From Neoceratodus forsteri (taxonomy: Eukaryota; Chordata; Ceratodontiformes; Ceratodontidae), in the NCBI GenBank assembly GCA_016271365.2, contig JADMNL010000028.1, positions 97,247,501 through 97,311,500 of the forward strand: a stretch of 64,000 bases of DNA. The letters run 5' to 3'. Of this stretch, positions 1-11,744 are shown in pieces (position 1 is the first letter of the stretch; each line of letters starts with the position of its first letter). Under the pieces are notes generated by a model. That model searched no databases. It was not told where the DNA came from and was given only the letters and a program-made list of their open reading frames with translations. The translations under genes and the position numbers were made by a program.

Positions 1-215
1 GGAGGCGCGTGAGCAGCCGATATCTTATCGGTGCTCACTAAGCGTATTCCCCTTTCAATCAGTGTTACCGCATTTTGGAGCGTGTCATAGGCAGCTCCAA
101 AATGCATTGGCTTGAGGCCGCGCCTGCCAGCCCACTGACTGAATTGGAGGAGGTGGACACACCTCTGAAATCTCCGATGAAGGCATTATGTTTCTGCACA
201 TGCGCAAGCAAACAT
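1..215 (-). mobile_element. HPE element copy A1, hairpin end only (cut by window start)
   Basis: This is the hairpin-bearing end of the ~3-kb HPE family, reading out of the left edge. It matches the end of the reverse-strand copy near 59750-59975. Three stem-loops are visible. At 9-38 GTGAGCA and CCGATA pair with TATCGG and TGCTCAC around one bulged G. At 71-104 CATTTTGGAGC pairs with GCTCCAAAATG. At 188-215 the terminal stem has ATGTTT pairing with AAACAT. The copy stops at AAACAT, and from 216 the sequence is array of an opposite-strand HPE. The simplest reading is one element inserted into another. No open frame is convincing. Confidence 0.75.
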
Positions 216-1623
216 AAAATGACTGTTTTACGAGCATGCATTGTGCAGTTTCCTTGCACGCTCTTAACTTCGTGAATTAGTAATATTTTCACTCCAGAAT
301 TTCAACATTGGTATTTTTACACACCTCCTTATTATCAGTACAGCTGTCATTTTACATATTCTGGCCAAAATGCTGCTGACTCAAGAGAATAGCACGGTTG
401 CTGTGGAGAGATTAGTTTTAGGCACAGAATAAGAAAATGACAGTGACACTGTTCGTGAGCAGAGGTCCTAAAATGCCTAAGTTGAAAATTTGGTGATGAA
501 AGTCCATAAAATGACTGTGTTACAAGCATGCATTGCACAGTTTCCACGCACCCTTGTAACTTCGCAAATTTGCAATATGTTCATGCCAGATTTTCAACAC
601 TGGCATTTTTTCACACCTCCTTATGAACAGTGTCACTGTCATTTTCTTATTCTGTGCCTAAAACTAATCTCTCACAGCAACCGAACAGTACAGCTGTCAT
701 TTTTCACATCCTGCCCAAGATATGTTTTCGCACCTGTGGCGCACAATGGTGTGGTCGCTGTGGGAAATCAACTTTTGGGACAGATTAACAAAATCACAGT
801 GCCACTGTTCATGAGGGGAGGTCCCATAATGCCTATGTTGAAAATGTGGTTAAAAACATCCAAAAATAATTGGGTTATGATGTGTGTTGAGCAGTTTCTA
901 TGCGTGCTCATGACTTCACCAATTTTTCATATTTTCACTCCAGATTTTCAGCGTTGCCATTTTTTTACACCTCCTCATGAACAATTTATCCTGCCCAAAA
1001 TGTGTTTTCATGCCCGTGTCACCAAATGGCATAGTCACTGTGCAAAACCACCTTTTGGCTAACAAACTAATAGTGCTGCTCTTCATGAGGTGGGGTCACA
1101 AAAAGCCCAAGTTGATAACTTGGAGTGAAAATACCAACAAACGCCTACAGCGTTAGGGTTTCCAACTGTAGCACCCCACCCTGTAGAGACTGACAGGCAT
1201 CAGGGGTGTGACTTGGGATCATTGGCTGTAATGGTCACGCCATTCCACCCCCACCCCCACCTTGCAGCCAGTGACAGGCATCAAGGTGTGCCTTGGAGTG
1301 TTTGGCCCTAAATTTCGCCCCATTCTCCTATACTGCACCCATCTCAGCATATTTCCTTATGGAATGGGGTAAGTGTAAGGCCCAAAGACCTCAAAGCACA
1401 CCACAACACTTGTCGGTGTCTACAGAGTAGGGTGAGGTAAAATGGCATGAGCGTTATAGCTGACGACCAAAAGGCACACCCCAACTACTGTCAGACTCTG
1501 CAAGGTGGGGGTGGGGTTGGCGTCAGTTCAATATTTCACTGCCATTCCTGTTATGGATCTGTAACTCCTGCACTACCAATGCCAATGCCAGTGAGACAAC
1601 ATTCGGCATTGACAAATGCTTAT
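216..1623 (+). mobile_element. HPE element copy A2, tandem array and far end
   Basis: This is the right-hand part of an HPE in plus orientation, resuming mid-unit at AAAATGACTGTTTTACGAG. It holds about three degenerate ~296-bp units, recognisable by ATGAACAGT, ACAGCTGTCATTTTTCACAT, AAAATGTGTTTTCGC and CAGATTTTCAACA. From ~1140 the non-array end follows, with GACAGGCATCAGGGGTGTG at ~1188 and ~1268 and inverted relatives near 1400-1500. The copy ends at CATTCGGCATTGACAAATGCTTA near 1623. It lacks the hairpin end in the window, which is expected left of position 1 if A1 inserted into it. No transposase is visible. Confidence 0.75.
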
Positions 1624-1808
1624 ATTTATTTGAGACACATTCCTCACTAGGACAGTCTTACTTAGGTGCATCACCTAATTTTGCAAAGGAGGTCCCATGG
1701 GGATAGGCAGCAGTAAACATCATTACACAAATTCAGATGCAAGTCAAGCTATAGTTAGTTACATACAGGATAAAGCATGGGGGAGAAGTGTGTTACATAG
1801 AGAATAAT

Positions 1809-1958
1809 GGATGGGGAAGGGGTTGATATGAGAATTTAATGCACACCCAAATTGTGGGATGCTACATAAACCCCGAGGGCAAAGCCCGAGGGGGTTTATC
1901 AAAGCATCCCACAATGAGGGTGTGCATTAAATTCTCATATAAAACACCCTCCCCATCC
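1809..1958. repeat. Long near-perfect palindrome (foldback/MITE-like)
   Basis: The left arm has GGATGGGG, then ATATGAGAATTTAATGCA and CACCC, then ATTGTGGGATGCT. The right arm mirrors it with AGCATCCCACAAT, GGGTGTGCATTAAATTC, TCATAT and CCCCATCC. The centre holds a CCCCGAGGGC and GCCCGAGGGG pair. The fold spans about 150 bp with few mismatches. A related palindrome lies at 2166-2241. No coding content. Confidence 0.75.
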
Positions 1959-1966
1959 TTTATTTT

Positions 1967-2164
1967 TTATAATAACAGACCAGCAATTTTTCTCCAGTAG
2001 TTTGTGAGACTGTTTGGTCCCGCCCACATACAGAATGTTGGCCAATGAGGCAGCAGCATAGTTTGACTGGCATGGCTCACGAATGTCATAACAACCAGCC
2101 GGTTGTTATGGAAAATATCAACCTAGTCAGTACATTGAGAGAAATTGCTGACCAGTTATTATAA
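1967..2164. mobile_element. ~198-bp MITE with 28-bp terminal inverted repeats
   Basis: The left end 1967-1994 starts TTATAATAAC and runs through CAGCAATTTTTCTC. The right end 2137-2164 is its reverse complement at about 24 of 28 positions (GAGAGAAATTGCTG ... GTTATTATAA). Inside, CATAACAACC and GGTTGTTATG at ~2089-2111 form a perfect 10-bp stem. It lies between two related palindromes, so it may be an insertion into, or the centre of, a larger composite inverted unit. Confidence 0.6.
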
Positions 2165-2165
2165 G

Positions 2166-2241
2166 AATTTAACACACACCCAAGTTGTTGGATGGCACAT
2201 ATTTATGAATGCCATCCAACAACGAGGGTGTGTGTTAAATT
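2166..2241. repeat. Palindrome related to 1809-1958
   Basis: AATTTAACACACACCC (2166-2181) and TTGTTGGATGGCA (2185-2197) pair perfectly with TGCCATCCAACAA (2210-2222) and GGGTGTGTGTTAAATT (2226-2241). The equivalent arms in the first palindrome read AATTTAATGCACACCC and TTGTGGGATGCT. The differences are therefore mirrored in both arms. Confidence 0.75.
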
Positions 2242-3001
2242 CGAGTTTAACACACTTTTCCCCATATTTTATTTTATATAATTGAAGGGCTCCGTTTGAA
2301 AAGTCTGAGGTCGCTTTTTGTTTTTTTGAATTGTGTTGCGGTTTTCCTGTTCTTGTCTTTCGGTTTCGTTCGGTGTTTGGAATCGTTCTTTTGTTTGTTT
2401 TTTTTTAACTTCTAGGCTATGCAAGGCTGCTGGAGGCTATTTGGTAGAGGCAACCCCAAGAAGTGTGTATTTCAGTCAGTGCCGCTTGAGGTGACAGGGA
2501 CAATTTGAACGCCGCTGCTTGCTATGTTTAGTCTCGAGCGCTTTGTTAGCAGTTACAATGCCGTAGAATACCTACTCAGGTGTTACGGCATTTAACACAC
2601 GGTTTTGGCAATGGGAGAAAATGGAGACCATTAATTATATTGGAATAAAGTCTGAGCGGAAGAAGACAAAGTACAAGAGTGTGAATATAAATTCATGAGA
2701 CTATTCACACCAATAAGGATTTATTCCAGACAAGCCTGGATCATCAGAACCAGCAACAGGCGGGGTTGGGGTGCAAAGGAATGTATCTCAGAAGATTATC
2801 TCCCCCGTGAAGAGAAGAGACACAGGCTCCACTGTTAGATTGCCAGCTGGGTGACCACAGGTGGCAGTACAATGGGAGAAATGAGCAGAAGGTTGAATCC
2901 CAGTAGGCACCATGCGCAGACATGCTTCACTGTACACATGCATGCTAGACACCCTTGCTGCTTCCATTCTTAAGTCTGGGATACACAGGAAAAGCAAACC
3001 C
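2242..3001. other. Non-coding spacer, nothing recognised
   Basis: AT-rich to mixed sequence with a T-rich stretch near 2310-2410. I see no gene, LINE or SINE. A reverse-strand open frame extends into it from the minisatellite at 3.0-3.4 kb but has no recognisable domain. Confidence 0.5.
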
Positions 3002-6000
3002 TGACATGCAGTAGCATGAAGCCAGCACTCTTGGGTCCTACTGCTCAAGACTTCCCACTGGTCCCCAGTGTGCAGCAGTAGGATGGTGTTACTCTCAGGC
3101 TCCACCCCTTCCAGATGTGCACTGCTCTCTAACATACAGCAGTAGGATGCTGGAACTCTCGGGCCCCCCATTCCCAGCTGTGCACTGGTCCCCAACATGC
3201 AGCAGTAGGATGCCGGTACTCTCAGTCCCCCACCCCTCCCAACTGTGCACTGGTCCCCAACATGCTGCATTGAGATGCTGGTACTCTCAGGCCCAACACC
3301 ACCCAGCTGTGCACTGATCTCTAACATGAAGCAACAGGATGCTGGCACTCTCAGGCCCAACCCCTCCCAAATCTGAACTGGTCCCCAACATGCACCAGTA
3401 GGATGCTGGTACTCTCAGGGCCCACTCCTCCCAGCTGTGACTTGGTCCCCAACATGCAGCAGTAGGATGCTGACACTCTGGGGCCCCACCCCTCCTAACT
3501 CTACACTGGTCCCAAACATGCAGCAGTAGGACGCTGGTACTCTCAGGCCCCAATGCTCCCAACTGTCCACTGGTCCCCAAGATGCAGTGGTAGGATGCTG
3601 GCACTCTCGGGCCAAAACCCTCCCAACTGTACACTGATCCCCAACATACAGCAGTAGGATTCTGGTACTCTTGGGTCCAACACCTCCCAACTGTGCACTG
3701 GTCCCCAAAATACAGCAGTAGGAAGCCAATACTCTTGGGCTCCACCCCTCCCAACTGTGCACTGGTCCCCAACATGAAGCAGCAGGATGCTGGTACTTTC
3801 AGAACCCACCCCTCCCAACTGTGCACTGGTCCCCAACATACAACAGTAGGATGCTGGTACTCTTGGGTCCCACCCCTCTCAGCTGTCCACTGGTCCCCAA
3901 CATGCAGCAGTGGGTTACTGATACTCTTGGGTCCCACCCCTCCCAACTGTGCACTGGTCCCCAAAATGCAGCAGTAGGATGCTGGTACTCTTGGGCCCAA
4001 CCCCTCCCAACTCCGCACTGCTCCCCAACATGCTGCAGTAGATTGCTGGTACTCTCAGGCTCCACCCCTTCCAACTGTGCACTGGTCCCCAACATGCAGC
4101 AGTAGGATACTGGTACTTTCAGGCCCTACCTCTCCCAACTGTGCACTGGTCCCCAACATGCACCAATAGGGTACTGGCACTCTCAGGCCCACCCCTCCCA
4201 GCTGTTCACTGAAACCCAACATGCATCAGTAAGATACTGCTACTCTCAGGCCCCACCCCTTCTAACCATGCACTGGTCCCCAACATAATGCAGTATGAAG
4301 CAGGTACTCTCAGGCCCCACCCCTCCCAACAGTACACCAGTCCCCAATATGCAGCAGTCGGATGCAGGTACGCTTAGCCCCCAAAACTGTGCACTGGTCC
4401 CAACATGCAGCAATAGAATGCAGGTACTCAGGACCCACCCATCCCAAATGTGCACTGGTTTCGTCATGCACAGTCAGGATGCAGGTACGCCCAGGCCCCA
4501 ACCCTCCCAACTGTGCATTGGTCCTCAACATGCAGCTGTAGGATGCAGGTACTCTCAGGCCCACCACTCCCAACTGTGCACTGGTCCCCAACATGCAGCA
4601 GTAGGATGCTGACACTCTCAGACCACACCCCTCCCAGCTGTGCACTGGTCCCCAACATGTAGTAGTAGAATACTGACACTCACAGGCCCCACCCTTCACA
4701 ACTGTGTCCTGGTCCCTAACATGCAGCAGTAGAATGCTGGCACTATCAGACCCCACTTTTCCCAGTTGTGTACTTGTCCCTAACACGCAGCAGTAGGATG
4801 GGCTACTCTCAGCCCCCCCAAACTATGCAATGGTCCCTAACATGCAGCAGTAGGATGCAGTTACTCTCGAGCCCCTCCCTCCCAACTGTGCACTGGTCCC
4901 CAATATACAACATTAGAATGCAGGTACTCTCAGGCTCCACCCCTACCAACTGTGCACTGGTCCCCAATATGCAGCAGTAGGATGCAAGTACTATCAGGCC
5001 CCACCCCTCCCAACTGTGCACTGCTCAGTAACATGCAGCAGTAGGATGCTGGTACTCTCAGGCCCCATTCCTCCCAGCTGTGTACTAGTCCCTAACATGC
5101 AGCAGAAGGATGCTTGTACTCTCGGGCTCCACCCTCCCAGCTGTGCACTGGTCTCCAACATGCAGCAGTAGGATGCAGGTACTATCAGGCCCCACCCCTT
5201 CCAACTGTGCAATGATCCCCAACATGCAGCAGTAGGATGCAGGTACTATCAGGCCCCACACCTTCCAGCTGTGCACTGGTCCCCAACATACAGCAGTAGG
5301 ATACTGAGACTCTCAGGCCCCACCCCACATATCTGTACACTGGTCCCTAACATTCAGCAGAAGGATGCTGGTACTCTCAGGCCCCACCCCTCCCAACCAT
5401 GCATTGGTCCCTAACATTCAGCAGTAGGATGCTGGTACTCTCAGGCCCCACCCAGCTGTTCACTGGTCCCTAACATGCAGCAAAAGGATGCTGGTACTCT
5501 CGGGCTCCACACTACCAACTGTGCACTGGTCCCTAACATGCAGCAGTAGAATGCATGTACTCTCAGCCCCACCCCTTCCAACTGTGCACTTCTCACTAAC
5601 ATGCAGCAGGAGGATGCTGGTACTCTTCAGCTTCTCCCTCCCAACTATACACTGGTCCCCAACATGCAGCAGTAGGATGCTATTACTTTCAGGTCCCACC
5701 CCTCCCAGCTGTGCACCGGTCCCTGACATGCAGAAGGAGGCTGGTACTCTCTGGCTCCACCCTCCCAACTGTGCACTGGTCCCCAACATGCAGCAGTAGG
5801 ATGCTGGTACTCTCAGGCCCCACACCACATAGCTGTGCACTGGTCCCTAACATGCAACAATAGGATGATGGAACTCTCGGGCACCACCCCTCCCAAATCT
5901 GAACTAGTCCCCAACATGCAGCAGTTGAATGCTGGTACTCTCAGTCCCCACCCCTCCCAGCTGTGCACTAGTCCCAAACATGCAGCAGCAGGATGCAGGT

Positions 6001-8109
6001 ACTCTCTGGCACCACCCCTCCCGACTGTACACTGGTCCCTAGCAAGCAGCAGTAAGATGCTGGCACTCTCAGGCCCCATTCTCCAAACTGCACTAGTCCC
6101 CAACATGCAGCAGTAGGATGCTAGTACTCTCAGGCCCCACCACTCCCAACTGTGCACTGGTCCCTGACATGCATAAGTAAGATGCTGGCACTCTTAGGGC
6201 CCACCCTCCCAACTGTATACTGGCCTCAACATACAGCAGCAGGATGCTGGTACTCTCAGGCCCTAACCTTACCAACTGTCCACTGATCCCCACAATGCAA
6301 CAGTAGGATGCTGGTACTCTCAGGCCCACCCCTTACAACTATGCACTGGTTCCCAACATGCAGAAGTAAGATGCTGACACTCTCAGACCCCACCCTCCCA
6401 ACTGCACTGGTCCCCAACATGCAACAGTAGGATGCTGGCACTCTCGGTCCTCACCCCCCCCCAACTGTGTGCTGGTCCCCAACATGCTGAATGGGGATGA
6501 TGGTACTCTTTTGCCCCACCCCTCTCATTTGTGCACTGGTCCCCAACATGCAGCAGTAGGATGCTGGTACTCAGACCCCCAACCCCCCAAACCGTGCACT
6601 GGTCCCCAACATGGAGCAGTAGGATACTTGTACTCTCTTGCTGGTACTCTCAGGCCCAATCCCTCTCAACTGTGCACTGCTCCCCAACATGCAGCAGTAG
6701 GATGCTGGTACTCTCTGGTCCTATCCCTCCCAACTATGCACTGGTCCCCAACATGCAGCAATAGGATAATGATACTCTCAGACCCCACCGCTCCAAACCA
6801 TGCACTGGTCCCTAACATGGAGCAGTAGGATACTTGTACTCTCTTGCTGGTACTCTCAGGCCCAATCCCTCTCAACTGTACACTGGTCCCCAACATGCAG
6901 CAGTAGGTTGCTGGTACTCTCAGACCCCACAGCTCCAAACTGTGCACTGGTCCCCAACATGGAGCAGTAGGATACTTGTACTCTCTTGCTGGAACTCTCA
7001 GGCCCAATCCCTCTCAACTGTGCACTGGTCCCCAACATGCAGCAGTAGGTTGCTGGTACTCTCTGGTCCCATCCCTCCCAACTATGCACTGGTCCCCAAC
7101 ACGCAGCAGTATGATGATGGTACTCTCAGGCCCCACCCCTTCCAACTGTTCACTGATCCCCAACATGCAGCAGTAGGATCCTGGTACTCTTGGTCCCCAC
7201 CCCTTTGAACTATGCACTGGTCCCCAACATGCAGCAGTAGGATGCAGGTACTCTCAGATCCCACCCCTCCCAAATGTACACTGGTCCCCAACATGCAGCA
7301 GTAGGATGCTGGTACTCTCATGTCCCATCCCTCTCAGCTGTGCTCTGGTCCCCAACATGTAGCAATAGGATGCTGGTACTCTCAGACCCCACCCTTCCAA
7401 ACTGCGCACTGGTCCCCAACATGCAGCAGTAGGATGCTGGTACTCTCAGGCCCCATCCCTCTCAACTGTGCACTGGTCCCCAACATGTAGCAGTAGTATG
7501 CTGGTACTCTCAGACCCCACCCCTCCAAACTGTGCACTGGTCCCCAACATGGAGCAGTAGGATACTTGTACTCTCTTGCTGGTACTCTCAGGCCCAATCC
7601 CTCTCAACTATGCACTGGTACCCATCATGCAGCAGTAGGATGATGGTACTCTTGGGCCCCACCCCTTCCAACTGTTCACTGGTCCCCAACATGCAGCAGT
7701 AGGATGCAGGTACTCTCAGACCCCACCGATCCAAACCGTGCACTGGTCCCCAACATGGAGCAGTAGGATGCTGGTACTCTCAGACCCCACACCTCCCAAC
7801 TGTTGACTGGTCCCCAACATGTAGCAGTAGGATGCTGACACTCTCAGACCCCACCCCTCCCGACTGTGCACTTATCCTCAGCATGTAGCAGTAGGGTGCA
7901 GGTACTCTGGGGCTCCATCCCTCTCAACTGTGCACTGCTCCACAACATACAGCAGTGTGATGCTGGTACTCTTAGGCCCCACCCCTCCCAACTGTGCATT
8001 GATCCCCAGCATGCAGCAGTAGGATGCTGACACTGCCTGCTCCACCCCCCCCAACATTGCACTGGTCCCCAACATGCAGCAGTGGGATGCTGGTACTCTT
8101 TGGCCCCAC
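3002..8109. repeat. Minisatellite array, ~64-bp unit, left block
   Basis: About 80 tandem units. The consensus runs CCCCAACATGCAGCAGTAGG, ATGCTGGTACTCTCAGGCCC, CACCCCTCCCAACTGTGCAC, TGGT. Spacing of the CCCCAACATG anchor was counted as 64 bp (for example 7286 to 7350). The minus strand is largely stop-free in all three frames, giving long overlapping open frames (one of 243 codons at 3287-4018) built of LLLHVGDQC-like repeats. As 64 is not divisible by three, the frame cycles every 192 bp. I treat these as by-products, not genes. Units near the left edge are more degenerate. Confidence 0.95.
6601..7620. repeat. Higher-order segment with expanded ~78-bp variant unit
   Basis: Within the array a variant unit starting at CCAACATGGAGCAG and carrying an extra ACTTGTACTCTCTTGCTGG recurs near 6601, 6807, 6949 and 7539. 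The first gaps are about 206 and 142 bp. These equal the variant plus two and plus one ordinary 64-bp units. Ordinary and variant units are thus copied together as larger blocks. Confidence 0.75.
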
Positions 8110-9655
8110 CTTCAGATTAAGCAGGGTAAATCCATACAAATTCCTTGGGCCAGACAGCCTGCATCCCAGAATTCTTAATGAACTGAGCAAGCAAATCGCA
8201 ACACCTTTAACATACATCTTTCAGGCATCACTGGATAGAGGGGAGGTAGAGAAACCCTGGAGGAAGGCAACTGTAATCCCTTTTTCCAAAAGCGATCGAT
8301 ATGCATTCCTTCCTACTATCGCCCAGTTAGCCTTACGTCAATTCCATCCAAGATATTGGAAGGCATTTTGAAAGACAATATTCTGACATTTATCAACCAA
8401 GAAGAGCTTATGGATAATACCCAGCATGAATTTACTAAGGGGAGATGTTGTCAGACAAATATGTTAGGATTCCATGACAGGGTGATTAGAAAACTTGATG
8501 AAGGCAAATCTGTGGACATATTGTTCCTGGATTTTTCCAATTCCTTCGATAAAGTACCACATGCCAAATTATTGTCAGCTATGATTAAGGTAGGCATTCA
8601 GGGCCCCATAATACTCTAGGTACAGGACTGGCTAAAGAACAGAAGCCAAAGAGTTTGCATTAAGGGATCATTCTCTACATGGCCAGTGGTGATGAGTGGA
8701 GTGCCCCAGGGTTCAGTGCTGGGCCCTTGTCTTTTCAACCTGTATGTGGCTTCATTACAGTACAAAATGCATGATGTTTTTGGTTATATCAATTCGCAGA
8801 TTATTGTAGAGTCGGAGCAGTAGTAGACCATAACAACAAACTTTCCCCGCTATAAACCACGTCTCAGGGTGGACTAAGGATTCAACATTGTCACTTAATC
8901 AGGACAAATGTCCAGTTATGCACTTTGGGAAAAATAACCCAGGCCACATATTAGATAATTACCCCCTAAGAGTCACAGTGGAGAAAAGAGACTTGGGGAT
9001 TTTGATGTCACATGAGATGAAGTTCACATCACACTGTAGGAACATCACATAAAAAGGGAATAGAGTTTTGAACTGCATATTCGACACACAGAAGCATGAA
9101 ACAGGGAGGTCATTCTGCCCATATATACATCACTAGTGATGCCAGTCTTGGAGTACGACGCACAAGTCTGGTCGCCGTACAAGAAGGGGGACATAGCTAC
9201 GCTGGACAGAATTCAGAAAAGGGCTACAAGAGGAATAAATAGCATGGTTGGGAAGGATTATGAAGCAAGACTGAGTGAGCCGAACCTGTTTTCATTGGAG
9301 TGTAGGAGGAAAAGCAACATGTGCTTATAGTACATAAAGCATGGGTGGAAAATGATTTATGGGAAAATCCGGGCCTAGAAGCCTATGAAAATGTGTATAA
9401 TAACAGGCCACATCCCTTGCAGCTAAAAGCAAGACATACAAAACTAGTAAGAACCAACAAATGGTTCAACCAAAGTGTGGTTCATGAATGGAACAGACTA
9501 CCCGTTGAGGTGGTGGGCAGCAAAACCCCACAGACATTTAAACACAAATTAGACCAATTCTACTGAGGAAAATGATAAATTATCCAAGGCGAGCACATGG
9601 ACGCAAGTCTCCTGGCTCTGTAGTACTCCTGTGCCTCCTATGACTATGACACCCC
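8110..9655 (+). pseudogene. 5'-truncated CR1/L2-type LINE inserted in the minisatellite
   Basis: This is the 3' portion of a non-LTR retrotransposon ORF2, decayed by frameshifts and stops. Pieces in order: a fingers-region stretch (LGPDSLHPRILNELSKQIA, ~8148-8205), the catalytic-motif block LFLDFSNSFDKVPH (~8524-8565), GVPQGSVLGPCLFNLYV (~8698-8748), and a degraded FADY where an active family would have a YADD-type box (~8788). Next come LEYDAQVWSPYKKGDI (~9148) and a C-terminal FNQSVVHEWNRLPVEVV (~9463). The array breaks at GGCCCCACC and resumes with CACCCCTCTC, so the insertion is inside one unit, with a possible short CACC duplication. No endonuclease domain remains. Confidence 0.85.
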
Positions 9656-10452
9656 TCTCAATTGTGCGCTGGTCCCCAACATGCAGCAGTAGGATGCGGG
9701 TACTCTCAGGCCCCACCCCTCCCAGCTGTACACTGGTCCCCAACATGCAGCAGTAGGATGCGGGTACTCTCAGGCCCCACCCCTCTCAGCTGTACACTGG
9801 TCCCCAACATGCAGCAGTAAGATCCAGGTACTCTCAGGCCCCACCCCTCCCAGCTGTTCACTGGTCCCCAACATGCAGCAGTAGGATGCGGGTATTCTCA
9901 GGCCCCACCCCTTCTAGCTGTACACTGGTCCCCAACATGCAGCAGTAGGATACGGGTACTCTCAGGCCCCACCCCTCTCAGCTGTACACTGGTCCCCCAC
10001 ATACAGCAGTAAGATCCAGGTACTCTCAGACCCCACCCCTCCCAGCTGTTTACAGGTCCCCAACATGCAGCAGTAAGATCCAGGTACTCTCAGGCCCCAC
10101 CCCTCCTAGCTGTACACTGGTCCACAACATGCAGCAGTAGGATGCGGGTACTCTCAGGCCCCACCCCCTCCCAGCTGTTTACTGGTCCCCAACATGCAGC
10201 AGTAAGATCCAGGTACTCTCAGGACCCACCCCTCTCAGCTGTACACTGGTCCCCAACATGCAGCAGTAAGATACAAGTGCTCTCAGGTCTCACCCCTTCC
10301 AGCTGTGCAATGGTCCCCAACATGCAGTAGTAGGGTGCTGGTACTCTCAGGCCCAACCCCTTCTAGCTGTTCACTGGTCCCCAACATGTAGAAGAAGGAT
10401 GCTGGCACTCTTAGGTCCCACCTTTCCCAACTGTGCACTGGTCCCTAACATG
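9656..10452. repeat. Minisatellite array, ~64-bp unit, right block
   Basis: About 12 units of the same 64-bp repeat, interrupted from the left block by the LINE. These units are more uniform and carry block-specific variants (GATGCGGG or GATCCAGG where the left block mostly has GATGCTGG or GATGCAGG, and AGCTGTACACTGG). The array ends at ~10452 in unrelated sequence. Confidence 0.9.
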
Positions 10453-11210
10453 TGGTGGCAGTCAGGGGAGTCTGGTGGAGGAGCAGTGGTGGTGAGCTAA
10501 AAGGAGATCGAAATCATTCTTGCTCTGCAGAGGTATTTCTCTGGGGGGTTATGTCCATTTCCAGTGTGGTATAATGGGGAATTGGTAGGAACACTGGACA
10601 GGAAGACTGGAGTTGGGAGAGGAACTGAAAGAGGGGGAAAAAAGGCAAATCTGTCCCATTTATGGGATTCAGCTTGTGGGGCTGATTCTTTGTTGGCCGA
10701 CAGATGAAACTGCGTGAGCCGTGGCAGCAGGGTTTTTTCTTACAGGACAAAAAAAAAAAGAAACAGAGACTGATTTAAAACCCTACAAATTTCTTTTGCT
10801 GAACTGGCTGCTGTCTTGTCTAAGGAATGAGTGTGTGGGGTGGGGGGGTCTCTCACTCTCTCAAAAGTCCATTTGCTGGGAAGTTCTGTAACCATTCTGT
10901 TCCGTGTCTTCCGAGGTCAATTAAAATTAACTAAGACCAACGGGGCGGGGGACTTGCCCGACTGTCAATCGGTCCGCTAAGTGGGGGGAAAAAGGTGGGT
11001 TACGAGTTTGAAAATTAGGAGTGCCCAAGGATACTTGAAGTAATAGGGCACCCTGAAATGCACTTGTTTTCTACCGGCATCTATCAGAAGTTAATGTACC
11101 CCCCAACTGTGGCTGTCAGCCAATGAGAGAGCTCCCAGTATCTAGCCTATTTTCTAAAGAATTATATTGTGTGAAACAGCATTTTTTTAGAGGAAAATAT
11201 TGATATCCAT
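10453..11210. other. Spacer, nothing recognised
   Basis: Purine-rich start (GTGGTGGCAGTCAGGGG), an A-run near 10749-10760 and mixed sequence. I find no exon, LINE or SINE signature. Confidence 0.4.
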
Positions 11211-11212
11211 GG

Positions 11213-11375
11213 AATTTAATTATGCAGAAATGTAGCAGAAAAAACAGTCTGCATTATTTCGCTGTAGAATTCCACCATTCCGCTTCTTATAAAAGTTGGT
11301 GGAATTTTGGCAGAATTTCGAAAATTCCATCAAATTCCGTTCCACCCAAATTAAAAAAATTCTGCACACCACTAG
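11213..11375. mobile_element. AT-rich MITE of the GAATTTC family
   Basis: Dense with GGAATTTTGGCAG, GAATTTCGAAAATTCC and CAAATTCC motifs, ending AATTCTGCACACCACTAG. The same motifs and a similar terminus (TTCTGCACATCTCTA, ATCTGCATACCCCTA) occur at 25.3-25.7, 27.8-28.0, 43.3-43.7 and 46.5-47.8 kb. The terminus read outward as TAGWGRTGTGCAGAAT resembles hAT-type ends. That assignment is an inference. Confidence 0.5.
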
Positions 11376-11744
11376 CATGTATCACTTTCCTTGAAAACTC
11401 TAAAATGTTCCCTGTGAAAGCATAGCTTAAAGAAGCATATTGGTTAGCTGGTGACAAATGTCATATGCATGTTTAGCCAACATATGACGTCCTTAGTTTA
11501 ATAATCAATTTTTATTTCCATCAGATATTTTTTAAAATAGCTTTTATAAATATTAAAAATGTTGTAATAATGACTCAACTGTAATACAGTACAAAGTGTT
11601 ATTGTTTAAGCGTTGAATGTTTGCCTGACAATGTTCACTCAAGGCCCCACGCAACCTATGCCGGTAAGGCGGGGGAAGGTGGAGCCTATGGTTGCTGCTG
11701 TGCATAGGGCCCACGGTAATGTAAATCCAGCACTGGGGACAGGT

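Noticed and set aside
3002..8109. CRISPR array or coding repeat protein
   Set aside because: Units are directly tandem with no unique spacers, the host is eukaryotic, and open frames follow from stop-poor 64-bp units rather than codon structure.
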